Positions 37,509-44,698 of a stretch of DNA of 64,000 nucleotides are shown piece after piece (the stretch's first letter is position 1; every line of letters starts with the position of its first letter). The notes below the pieces were generated by a model that made no database searches, was not told the DNA's origin, and saw only the letters and a program-made list of their open reading frames with translations. Location: positions 18,124 to 82,123 of the forward strand of contig JBNARO010000002.1 in NCBI GenBank assembly GCA_049718665.1, written 5' to 3'. Both the position numbers and the translations under genes were made by a program. The DNA comes from NZ13-RE01 sp049718665 (GTDB lineage Bacteria > Dictyoglomota > Dictyoglomia > Dictyoglomales > Dictyoglomaceae).

Positions 37509-37973
37509 ATGAGAGATACTTTCTTAATAATCTTAATTGCCTTGGTAATTGTTGATATAATTTTAAGATTTAGAGGAGAGATTTCAATAAAAAAAGAATC
37601 AAAACCAAAATTTAAAGAACTCAAAGAATTAAAGGAAGTAGAAGCAAATACTATTATGTTAGACTCTGCTGTTGCTCCTATTTATTGGGCTTATTTGATA
37701 ATAAAACACGGATTAGAAAGGGGAAAGGATTTTAAAATTCAAAAAGAAGAAACAAAAATTGGAAGAGACGAAGAAAATGATGTAGTTTTAACCCATCCTA
37801 CAGTCTCAAGATTTCATGCTAAAATTATAAGAGATGGAGAAAATTATTTTATAGAAGATTTAAATAGTGCTAACGGGACTTTTGTGAATGGAATAAAAGT
37901 TAAAAAGGAACTTTTAAATGATAATGATATTCTTCAGTTTGGGGATATTGTCTGTGTATTTAAAAAGCTTTAA
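37509..37973 (+). CDS. Membrane-anchored FHA-domain protein
   Basis: A single membrane helix (residues about 4-19) is followed by a linker and a forkhead-associated domain (about 73-152) that would bind phosphothreonine peptides. Key residues are present: GR at 85-86, SRFH at 100-103 and LNSANGTFVNG. An AAGGAGGG ribosome-binding site eight bases before this ATG excludes the TTG 21 bases upstream. No Ser/Thr kinase is in the window. It closes the envelope locus and its 3' end overlaps convergent pgsA by 14 bases. Confidence 0.9.
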   Translation: MRDTFLIILIALVIVDIILRFRGEISIKKESKPKFKELKELKEVEANTIMLDSAVAPIYWAYLIIKHGLERGKDFKIQKEETKIGRDEENDVVLTHPTVSRFHAKIIRDGENYFIEDLNSANGTFVNGIKVKKELLNDNDILQFGDIVCVFKKL

Positions 37974-38472
37974 GTCTTTTTATATAAAGAAAAAGATAGT
38001 CTAAACCTGCCAATATGGAAAGGGTCAAACCTATTAAAAAAAATACATAAGCATAAGGAATTCCTAATAAGATCATAATTACTGATATAGAAGTAAATAC
38101 TGTTGCAGATTTTCCAAAAAATCTTGATGATGTTATTTCAATACCTTTAAAGAGAAAATATAAGCCCACTAATAACATCAACACCTCTTTGACAAGGAAA
38201 ATAATAACTCCTACCGGAGGAAGATAATTTTTAATAGCAAAAAATATTAGGCTTATAAGAATTATAATTTTATCTGAAACTGGATCTAAAACTTTACCTA
38301 ATTCAGTAGTTTGGTTTAATTTACGAGCTAAATATCCATCCAATATATCACTTAAGGCTGAAATAATAAATAAGAGGAGAGCCCATAAGAACTCTCCTCT
38401 TATTAACGATACAGTATAAAAAGGGATTATTAAAAATCTCAAAATTGTAATTAGATTAGGAACAGACATCAT
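37960..38472 (-). CDS. pgsA: CDP-diacylglycerol-glycerol-3-phosphate 3-phosphatidyltransferase
   Basis: Makes phosphatidylglycerol phosphate from CDP-diacylglycerol. The CDP-alcohol phosphatidyltransferase motif is complete: SDILDGYLARKLNQTTELGK continuing into VLDPVSDK. Several membrane helices and a length of 171 residues fit PgsA. The ATG here overlaps the ROK gene stop (ATGA); a frame extending 60 bases further upstream begins with a basic, non-family segment and is unlikely to be used. Confidence 0.92.
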   Translation of the reverse strand: MMSVPNLITILRFLIIPFYTVSLIRGEFLWALLLFIISALSDILDGYLARKLNQTTELGKVLDPVSDKIIILISLIFFAIKNYLPPVGVIIFLVKEVLMLLVGLYFLFKGIEITSSRFFGKSATVFTSISVIMILLGIPYAYVFFLIGLTLSILAGLDYLFLYIKRLKAF

Positions 38473-39431
38473 TTGTATAAAAGCATTAAACCTGCTCCTA
38501 TCCCACCTGCATCTTCTCCTAATTCTGCCCATGCAAAGCTCACTTTCTCCCTTATATAACTTAATGCTCTTTTATAAAATTCATCTTTCATAGGTCTTGC
38601 AATGTAATCCCTTACATTAGCTACCCCTCCTCCTATGACTATTCTTTCAGGGTCTATTATATGAACATAATTAGCCAAAGCAATTCCTAAGTAATATCCT
38701 GCCTGATTAAAGATATGTAAAGCTAATGGATCATTTCTTTCCGCTGCTTGAAGAATGGTTCTTACTGTGACCTTGCTAAGATCTCCCTCACAAATTTTCC
38801 AAATTATGCTTTCAGGATGTTCAGGAAGAACACTTCTTGCATATTTTTCTATCCCACTTCCTGATGAGATCGCTTCAACACATCCTCTATTCCCACAGCC
38901 ACATAAGGGACCATCAGGAAGAACAGTAATATGTCCAAACTCTCCAGCAATTCCATGGGCACCTCTCCATATTTTTCCATTAAGAATAATACCAGAACCA
39001 ATACCTGTTCCAATGGCAATGGAAATCATAGTTCTTGTCCCTCTTCCTGCTCCTACTAACCATTCAGCCCATGCTACTAAGTTTACATCATTCTCCAGTT
39101 CTATGGGAAGATCAAAAAAGTGGGAAAGAATCTCTCCAATAGGAACCTCTTGTTTCCATTCTTCTCCTAAATTCGGCGCGTAAACTGCTACTGTTCTTTC
39201 TCTATCCACAATACCTGGAAACCCAATTCCAATCCCTTCAATATCTCCTAATCCTAAGTTTGCATCTTTAAGAACTTTTAATACCATATCTTTTATCTTT
39301 TCAATAATTTGATCTTTCCCCTTTTCGGTTTCTGTAGGTCTTTTATCTCTTGCTAAAATATTACCCTTTTCATCTATCAACAAAACATTTATTTTAGTTC
39401 CTCCAAGATCCACACCCACAGCCTTTGGCAT
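38469..39431 (-). CDS. ROK-family sugar kinase, probable glucokinase
   Basis: ATP-dependent hexose kinase of the ROK family. N-terminal phosphate loop VGVDLGGTKINV, GIGFPGIVD, the catalytic END near residue 113, AIGTGIGSGIILNG, and the ROK zinc signature GEFGH with CGCGNRGCVEA. Length (320) fits bacterial glucokinases that lack a DNA-binding domain, so this is an enzyme rather than a repressor. It lies 11 bases after the lipoprotein gene and overlaps pgsA by 4. Confidence 0.93.
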   Translation of the reverse strand: MPKAVGVDLGGTKINVLLIDEKGNILARDKRPTETEKGKDQIIEKIKDMVLKVLKDANLGLGDIEGIGIGFPGIVDRERTVAVYAPNLGEEWKQEVPIGEILSHFFDLPIELENDVNLVAWAEWLVGAGRGTRTMISIAIGTGIGSGIILNGKIWRGAHGIAGEFGHITVLPDGPLCGCGNRGCVEAISSGSGIEKYARSVLPEHPESIIWKICEGDLSKVTVRTILQAAERNDPLALHIFNQAGYYLGIALANYVHIIDPERIVIGGGVANVRDYIARPMKDEFYKRALSYIREKVSFAWAELGEDAGGIGAGLMLLYK

Positions 39432-39442
39432 TATTAACCTCC

Positions 39443-40033
39443 TTATCTTTCAAATCTAAATTCAAAATTAAGATTTTTATTCGATTCTTCTAAATAGACA
39501 TTTGGTAATATAAATCTACCAGGTAATCTATAAGGAGAAATATAGAAAAGAAGTATACCACTTACTGTTGCTCCTGGAAAGATCCTTCCATCTTTAAATT
39601 TCATTCTCTCATATTTTTCTATTAATTTTAAAAGTTCTCTTTCTTGAGTTTCATCTCCAAATGTGATTTGAAAAGTCCCTTGCGAAGATCCTTGTGAAGA
39701 AACTCCAAAAGAAAAACTAAGAGAGACCGAAAAAGGTTCTATCTTTTGGTAAACGATTTCTCTTACAGGAGAATATTGTCTATTTAAAGAATCTATAATA
39801 ACAGCCTTACTTAAAGGATAAGCCCAAATGGACTCGTTTCTCAAATTTGTAATCTCTAAATTAATAACTAAAATATCCTTAGATAAAGAACTCCACTCAT
39901 AAGAATCAAGAAGAGAAATTTTTACCTCCACTCCTTCTTTAATGAGACTTTGAGGTTGTATTACTATTGGTTTAATACATCCTGCAATTATAATTAGTAC
40001 TATAAAAAAAATAAAAAATACTACTTTTCTCAT
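39443..40033 (-). CDS. Putative lipoprotein of unknown function
   Basis: 196 residues. A signal peptide ends in the lipobox IIAGC, with Cys at about residue 19, so the mature protein is probably lipid-anchored. The rest looks beta-rich, with features of DUF4352-like immunoglobulin folds (ILVINLEITNLRNESIWAYP), but I do not claim a family. Ribosome-binding site GGGAGGAAA precedes the ATG. First gene of a short lipoprotein-ROK-pgsA operon. Confidence 0.75.
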   Translation of the reverse strand: MRKVVFFIFFIVLIIIAGCIKPIVIQPQSLIKEGVEVKISLLDSYEWSSLSKDILVINLEITNLRNESIWAYPLSKAVIIDSLNRQYSPVREIVYQKIEPFSVSLSFSFGVSSQGSSQGTFQITFGDETQERELLKLIEKYERMKFKDGRIFPGATVSGILLFYISPYRLPGRFILPNVYLEESNKNLNFEFRFER

Positions 40034-40057
40034 CCTCTTTCCTCCCTTCTTGATTTC

Positions 40058-40086
40058 ATTTTACAACAAAGATTTATTAAAAGCAA
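40058..40086 (-). promoter_or_regulatory. Candidate promoter of the lipoprotein-ROK-pgsA operon
   Basis: Minus-strand TTGCTT (forward 40081-40086) and TAAAAT (forward 40058-40063) with a 17-base spacer, about 25 bases before the lipoprotein ATG. Confidence 0.5.
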
Positions 40087-40095
40087 ATGGAGGCA

Positions 40096-40215
40096 GAGGC
40101 TGTTCAAAAAAACAAGAGAGGTTGAAATAAAAGGAAACATTAGAATTGCTTTTAGAATATGTGAGAAGGAGATATATATCATTTCCCCTTATTTAAAATT
40201 TTTTTGAACAGTCCC
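40096..40215. repeat. Inverted-repeat-bounded element, possible MITE or IS remnant
   Basis: CTGTTCAAAAAAA at 40100-40112 recurs as its exact reverse complement at 40199-40211 (13 bp perfect). Just outside, the ends read GAGG and (complement) GGGA, so both resemble GRGRCTGTTCAAAAAAA. The unit is about 120 bp, holds no ORF, and has no target duplication that I can see. Similar G-rich CTGTTCAAA termini occur on many insertion sequences; the link is inference. Confidence 0.5.
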
Positions 40216-40225
40216 CCAAAAAAAC

Positions 40226-40254
40226 TTGACAAGTTCTTTTTTCTTTTTTATATA
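40226..40254 (+). promoter_or_regulatory. Promoter of the glycan locus
   Basis: Consensus TTGACA (40226-40231) and TATATA (40249-40254, running on into AT) with a 17-base spacer. The predicted leader is about 95 bases. Confidence 0.7.
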
Positions 40255-40356
40255 ATTTAATAGTATAAGTTTTATATCACTTCCTTCAAGAATACAGAAA
40301 AACTTCAAGAAACTATTCTCTGAAAAATTCATACTACTCTGAAGGAGGTGATCTAA

Positions 40357-41376
40357 ATGAAGGCTCTTATTCTTGCTGGTGGAAAGGGAGTAAGACTTTT
40401 GCCTCTTACAAAGATTCTTCCAAAGCCTATGCTGCCTATAGCTAATAGACCTTTTCTTCATTATATTATAGATCTTTTAAAACACTATGGAATTAAAGAA
40501 ATAGTATTGAGCTTAGGATATAAGTCTGAGGAAATTAAGAAATATTTTGAGGATGGGGAAAAGTTTGGAGTTAAGATTTATTATGTAGAAGAAAGTTTTC
40601 CATTAGGAACCGCAGGTGCTATTAAAAATGCTGAAAGTTTTTTTGAGGATACATTTTTAATCTTCAATGGAGATATTATGACAGATATTAACTTAGAACA
40701 CTTAATAAATTTCCATAAAAATAAAAAGCCATTAGTTACTATAGCTTTAACTAAAGTAGATGATCCTTCAAGTTATGGGGTGATTGAATTGGATAATGAA
40801 GGAAAAATAAAAAAGTTTATTGAGAAACCTAAAAAGGAAGAAGCTCCAACCAATTTTATAAATGCGGGAATATATGTATTTGAAAAAGAAATATTTAATT
40901 TCATACCTTCAGGAAGAGAGGTTTCATTAGAAAGAGAGATCTATCCTCTCCTTTTAAAGGAGAATATTCCTATGTATGGTTTTGAATATAAAGGATATTG
41001 GTTAGATATTGGCAATTTGCAAAAATATTTGAAGGCAAATAAAGATATTTTATTAGGGAAGGTTAAGCTTCCTAATATAAACTTAGAAAGGAGAAATAAT
41101 GTAATAATTGGAGAGAATGTAGAAATTCATCCAAAAGCAAAAATTGAAGGTCCCATTATTATTGGAGATGGGACAATCATTAGTAAAGATGCGGAAATAA
41201 ATTCTATAAGTATTATTGGGAAAGAAGTATTTATAGATAAAAAGGCAAAAATAAAAGAAAGTGTAATTTGGGATAAGGCGAAGATAGGAGAAAATAGTTA
41301 TGTTGAGAATTCTGTTGTCGCCAGTAAATATACTGTCGCCAATAATGAAAAAATTATATCAGAAGCTGTAGCATAA
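40357..41376 (+). CDS. Sugar-1-phosphate nucleotidyltransferase (GDP-mannose/NDP-glucose pyrophosphorylase type)
   Basis: Makes an NDP-sugar from NTP and a sugar 1-phosphate. The N-terminal catalytic domain has GGKGVRLLPLTKILPKPM, ESFPLGTAGAI and the metal site NGDIMTDINL; FINAGIYVFEKEIF and YKGYWLDIGNL follow. The C-terminal 90 residues form hexapeptide repeats. Length 339. Base specificity is not certain; mannose-1-phosphate guanylyl- or glucose-1-phosphate-type enzymes share these motifs. It resembles the first half of the fused protein at 18147-20630 but lacks the mutase part. Confidence 0.9.
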   Translation: MKALILAGGKGVRLLPLTKILPKPMLPIANRPFLHYIIDLLKHYGIKEIVLSLGYKSEEIKKYFEDGEKFGVKIYYVEESFPLGTAGAIKNAESFFEDTFLIFNGDIMTDINLEHLINFHKNKKPLVTIALTKVDDPSSYGVIELDNEGKIKKFIEKPKKEEAPTNFINAGIYVFEKEIFNFIPSGREVSLEREIYPLLLKENIPMYGFEYKGYWLDIGNLQKYLKANKDILLGKVKLPNINLERRNNVIIGENVEIHPKAKIEGPIIIGDGTIISKDAEINSISIIGKEVFIDKKAKIKESVIWDKAKIGENSYVENSVVASKYTVANNEKIISEAVA

Positions 41377-41391
41377 AAGGAGGCGAGGAAG

Positions 41392-42555
41392 ATGAGGACT
41401 TGCGCCTTTCTAAGCACCTATCCACCTCAGGAATGTGGCATTGCCACATTTACTTACGATTTGGTCAATGCCATAGATATGTATTTTCCTTATTTCAAAA
41501 CACAGGTTATAGTTATGGAGGAAAAAGACAAAGAATATGATTTTGATGAGAAGGTAATTTATAAGATAAAAGACTGGGAACCTAAAACCTACATTGAAGT
41601 CGCTAAACATGTAAATAGAAGTGATATTGAGATAATAAATATTCAGCATGAATTTGGTATATTTGGAGGAAAAGATGGAGAATATTTAGAATTTTTCCTT
41701 GATAATGTAGAAAAGCCCATTGTTACCACTTTGCATACTGTTCTTCCTCAACCTGACGAAGGAAAAAGAAAAATGATTCAAAAAATTGCTCAAAGAAGTG
41801 AGAAATTGATAGTCTTAAGCAATACCGCAGTCCAAATATTGAACAGTGCCTATAATATACCAAAGGAGAAAATTACCGTTATTCATCACGGAGTTCCCAT
41901 ATATAATTCTTTGTCTAAGGAAGAAGCAAAATCTAAATTGGGCCTTTCCGATAAAATAGTTCTTTCTACCTTTGGACTTATAAATCCAGGAAAAGGAATA
42001 GAATACGCTCTTTCTGGAATAGCTCTTGCTGTGGAAAAATATCCTAACATAGTCTACCTTATTTTAGGAGAGACCCATCCAAAAGTAAAAAAATTATATG
42101 GAGAAAATTATAGAGAAAAATTAATAGAAATGGTAAAGAAACTCAATATTGAAAACAATGTTATCTTCGTAAATAAGTACCTAACAAAGGAAGAACTTTT
42201 AGAATACCTGATAGCAACAGATATTTATATTACTCCCTATTTAAATAGGGATCAAATTTGTAGTGGAACTCTGGCCTATGCTATAGGTTTTGGGAAGGCT
42301 ATTATATCTACACCTTACCTTTATGCAGAAGAGATGCTTTCAGACAGGAGAGGACTCTTAGTTGAATTTAGAAATTCCAAAGCAATTTTTGAAGCTATAG
42401 ATAAAATTTTGAAGGACCCAGAATTTATGAAATCCTTAGAGGAGAAAGCATTAAAATTTGGAAAGCAAATGAGATGGCCATATATTGCTTTTAAATATGT
42501 GGAATTATTTAAAACTTTAGTAAATTCAGGAAATACTGTAAAGATCTTGAGTTAA
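41392..42555 (+). CDS. GT4-like glycosyltransferase
   Basis: GT-B fold glycosyltransferase of 387 residues. N-terminal STYPPQECGIATFTYDLVNA has the PPxxCGIA acceptor motif; IQHEFGIFGGKDGEY and VTTLHTVLPQP follow. The donor domain includes FGLINPGKGIEYAL and the acidic region near CSGTLAYAIGFGKAIISTPY and LYAEEM. The two flanking genes, a nucleotidyltransferase and a six-hairpin-like protein, suggest a small glycan or mannoside pathway. Product unknown. Confidence 0.88.
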   Translation: MRTCAFLSTYPPQECGIATFTYDLVNAIDMYFPYFKTQVIVMEEKDKEYDFDEKVIYKIKDWEPKTYIEVAKHVNRSDIEIINIQHEFGIFGGKDGEYLEFFLDNVEKPIVTTLHTVLPQPDEGKRKMIQKIAQRSEKLIVLSNTAVQILNSAYNIPKEKITVIHHGVPIYNSLSKEEAKSKLGLSDKIVLSTFGLINPGKGIEYALSGIALAVEKYPNIVYLILGETHPKVKKLYGENYREKLIEMVKKLNIENNVIFVNKYLTKEELLEYLIATDIYITPYLNRDQICSGTLAYAIGFGKAIISTPYLYAEEMLSDRRGLLVEFRNSKAIFEAIDKILKDPEFMKSLEEKALKFGKQMRWPYIAFKYVELFKTLVNSGNTVKILS

Positions 42556-42578
42556 TCATAAGAGAAGGGAGGGATAGG

Positions 42579-43670
42579 ATGCCTATGATAAAGATTCCAG
42601 GTTATCCTACCCTTGTCCTTTCTCATTTAAAAAGACTTACTGATGATACAGGAATAATTCAACACTCTAAATACTCTGTCCCTGATAGAGGATCAGGATA
42701 TACCACTGACGATAACGCGAGAGCATTATTGGCAATGGCAAAGTACTATGAATTAACTGAGGAGGAAGAAGCTTTAGAATTAATTATAAAATATCTAAGT
42801 TTCATTCGATTTGCCCAAAGAGAAGATGGATATTTCCATAATTTTATGAGTTATAATAGAGAATTTATTGATGAAGTAGGATCAGAAGATTGTTTTGGAA
42901 GATGCCTTTGGGCGGTAGGGTATTTAGTAGGGCATGTGGAAGTTTTTGATCTACATTTGGTAGGAAAAGAAATATTTGAAAAGGCAATAAGAAATATAAG
43001 AAATTTAAATTCTCCAAGGGCAAAAGGATATAGTATTCTTGGACTTTATCATTTTCTTGAAAGATATTCAAAAAGAGATGATATTTTAGATTATATAAAT
43101 GAATTGGCAAATTCTCTTGTAAATCAATATAAAAATACTGAAGAAGAAAATTGGAGATGGTTTGAAGAATATCTTACTTATGGAAATGCTATTATACCCA
43201 TGGGACTATTTTATGCTTATGATTCAACTAAAAATATAGAATTTTTAAAAATTGCAAAGGAAAGTACAGAGTTCTTAATAAAAACTTTAATCAAAGATAA
43301 TTACTTAGATTTAGTAGGAAATAAAGGTTGGTATTATAAAAACGGTACAAAGAGCGAATATGATCATCAACCTATAGAAGCAGGTTATATGACTCTTCTC
43401 TTTTTAACCGCTTATAACATAACTTCTGAAAAGAAATATATGGATTTAGCATGGCTATCCTTTGATTGGTTCTTTGGAAGGAATAGAAATCGTAAAATCT
43501 TATATAATGAAGAAACAGGAGGATGTTTTGACGGACTTACTCCTTATGGGGTAAACCTTAATCAAGGAGCAGAATCTCTATTAGTTTATCTCTTGGCTTA
43601 TTTATCTCTATACTATCAGATTGAGATAAAAGAAAATAAAATGCTTGACAAAAACCTATCTAAATATTAA
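42579..43670 (+). CDS. Six-hairpin (alpha/alpha) glycosidase-like protein
   Basis: 363 residues, all-alpha in appearance, with repeated helix pairs expected of an (alpha/alpha)6 barrel. Conserved-looking blocks are RGSGYTTDDNARALLAMAKY, EDCFGRCLWAVGY, DHQPIEAGYM and GGCFDGLTPYGVNLNQGAES, which carry acidic and aromatic residues of a carbohydrate-binding cleft. Homologues tend to be fused or adjacent to glycosyltransferases like the preceding gene. I cannot assign an EC number. GGGAGGG precedes the ATG; a second ATG lies two codons downstream. Confidence 0.65.
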   Translation: MPMIKIPGYPTLVLSHLKRLTDDTGIIQHSKYSVPDRGSGYTTDDNARALLAMAKYYELTEEEEALELIIKYLSFIRFAQREDGYFHNFMSYNREFIDEVGSEDCFGRCLWAVGYLVGHVEVFDLHLVGKEIFEKAIRNIRNLNSPRAKGYSILGLYHFLERYSKRDDILDYINELANSLVNQYKNTEEENWRWFEEYLTYGNAIIPMGLFYAYDSTKNIEFLKIAKESTEFLIKTLIKDNYLDLVGNKGWYYKNGTKSEYDHQPIEAGYMTLLFLTAYNITSEKKYMDLAWLSFDWFFGRNRNRKILYNEETGGCFDGLTPYGVNLNQGAESLLVYLLAYLSLYYQIEIKENKMLDKNLSKY

Positions 43671-43709
43671 AAATAATACCGACTGTAGAAAAATAAGGAG
43701 GTGAATTAG

Positions 43710-43931
43710 ATGCCTATTTATGAATTTGTATGTACCAACTGTAATGAACATTATGAGATAATGACCAATTTAGGAGATGAACTCCCAAAAGTTTGTCTAA
43801 AATGTGGAGGAACTCTTAGAAAAGTATTTCACCCTGTGGGAATTGTATTTAAAGGTTCAGGATTTTATACAACAGATTATAAGAAAAAACCCTCTGAAGA
43901 GAAAGAGAGCAAAGAAAAGGGGGAGAAATAA
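43710..43931 (+). CDS. FmdB-family zinc ribbon protein
   Basis: 73 residues with an N-terminal zinc ribbon: CTNC and CLKC knuckles in a MPIYEFVCTNCNEHYE start and the GSGFYTTDYK motif typical of FmdB-like regulators. The tail is charged. Named after a putative regulator of formamidase genes, but the family role is unclear. A GGAGGTGA ribosome-binding site precedes the ATG. Confidence 0.9.
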   Translation: MPIYEFVCTNCNEHYEIMTNLGDELPKVCLKCGGTLRKVFHPVGIVFKGSGFYTTDYKKKPSEEKESKEKGEK

Positions 43932-43938
43932 TCCCCCT
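43918..43938. terminator. Bidirectional terminator spanning two convergent stops
   Basis: AGGGGGA (43918-43924) pairs with TCCCCCT (43932-43938); the 7-base loop contains the FmdB stop codon and the right arm contains the methyltransferase stop. T-rich tracts follow on both strands (ATTCTCTTTTTA on plus). Confidence 0.7.
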
Positions 43939-44698
43939 ATTCTCTTTTTATACTTAAAACTATTAATCTATGAGAAGCTATATGATACTTATGCCCTTCA
44001 TAATCGCCAATAAATCTTAAGACTTTAAAGCCTGTATCTTCTAATAAATTACTTAATTCACTGGCAGTGTAAAGATAAATCTTTCTAAAAAATTCTTTAA
44101 CTTCTCCTGTTTTTCTATTATATACAATCCTCCGTGAGATATAATATCCTGTCTCAGGCTCAAATTTATGTTCTGATAGTAATACAAAATCTTCCATAAT
44201 ATTCCAGGAGTAAGGGATAAAATGTCTAAGTAAAGCTTCTCTATTTTCTATATCTATAAGCAATTTCCCTTGAGGTTTTAATATTTTATAAACTTCTCTT
44301 AAGGTTTCCTTATCTTCTTTATAAGAATTTAAACCAAAACTGGTATATAAAGATAAAACCACATCAAAGGAATAATTTAACTGATTTAAATCCTTGTACT
44401 CCAAAGGATAAAACTCTAAATTCACAAGATTTTCCTTCTCTGCATTTCTCTTAGCAATTTCCAAAAGTTCTAAGGATCTATCTACCCCAATAACCTTATA
44501 ACCTCTCTTTGCCATTTCAATACTATGTCTTCCAAAGCCACATCCTAAGTCCAAAATCAACATATTCTTTTTTATAGGAACAGTAATTTCTAAAAAATCT
44601 ACCTCTTTTTTTGTTCTTTCTGGAGTTAGATGGCAGGCTAAAAATTCATAATACGCTCTACTAAAATATTCATTTCGCCAATCTTTGTTTTTCTCCAT
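43937..44698 (-). CDS. Class I SAM-dependent methyltransferase
   Basis: Rossmann-fold methyltransferase of 253 residues. Motif I is ILDLGCGFGRHSIEMA near residue 48-63, then GVDRSLELLEIAK and FDVVLSLYTSFG. The substrate cannot be read. It overlaps the 3' end of mnmG by 29 bases, the largest overlap in the window that both frames support, and is last in the lepA operon. Confidence 0.85.
   Translation of the reverse strand: MEKNKDWRNEYFSRAYYEFLACHLTPERTKKEVDFLEITVPIKKNMLILDLGCGFGRHSIEMAKRGYKVIGVDRSLELLEIAKRNAEKENLVNLEFYPLEYKDLNQLNYSFDVVLSLYTSFGLNSYKEDKETLREVYKILKPQGKLLIDIENREALLRHFIPYSWNIMEDFVLLSEHKFEPETGYYISRRIVYNRKTGEVKEFFRKIYLYTASELSNLLEDTGFKVLRFIGDYEGHKYHIASHRLIVLSIKRE

Larger units (their letters stand above)
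40034..40356. other. Divergent intergenic region with no gene
   Basis: The only gene-free stretch over 300 bases. From left to right it holds the minus-strand promoter of the lipoprotein operon, a short element bounded by inverted repeats, a plus-strand promoter, and a leader of about 95 bases ending in a near-perfect ribosome-binding site (GAAGGAGGTGAT). I see no convincing small ORF or structured RNA in it. Confidence 0.7.

Noticed and set aside
38755..39183. 142-codon plus-strand reading frame
   Set aside because: It is antisense to the ROK kinase, which carries all expected motifs; the composition is that of a shadow frame.
40189..40461. 90-codon minus-strand reading frame across the divergent region and the start of the nucleotidyltransferase gene
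   Set aside because: It overlaps the strong promoter, leader and the first 100 bases of a clear gene, has no ribosome-binding site and no recognisable protein features.
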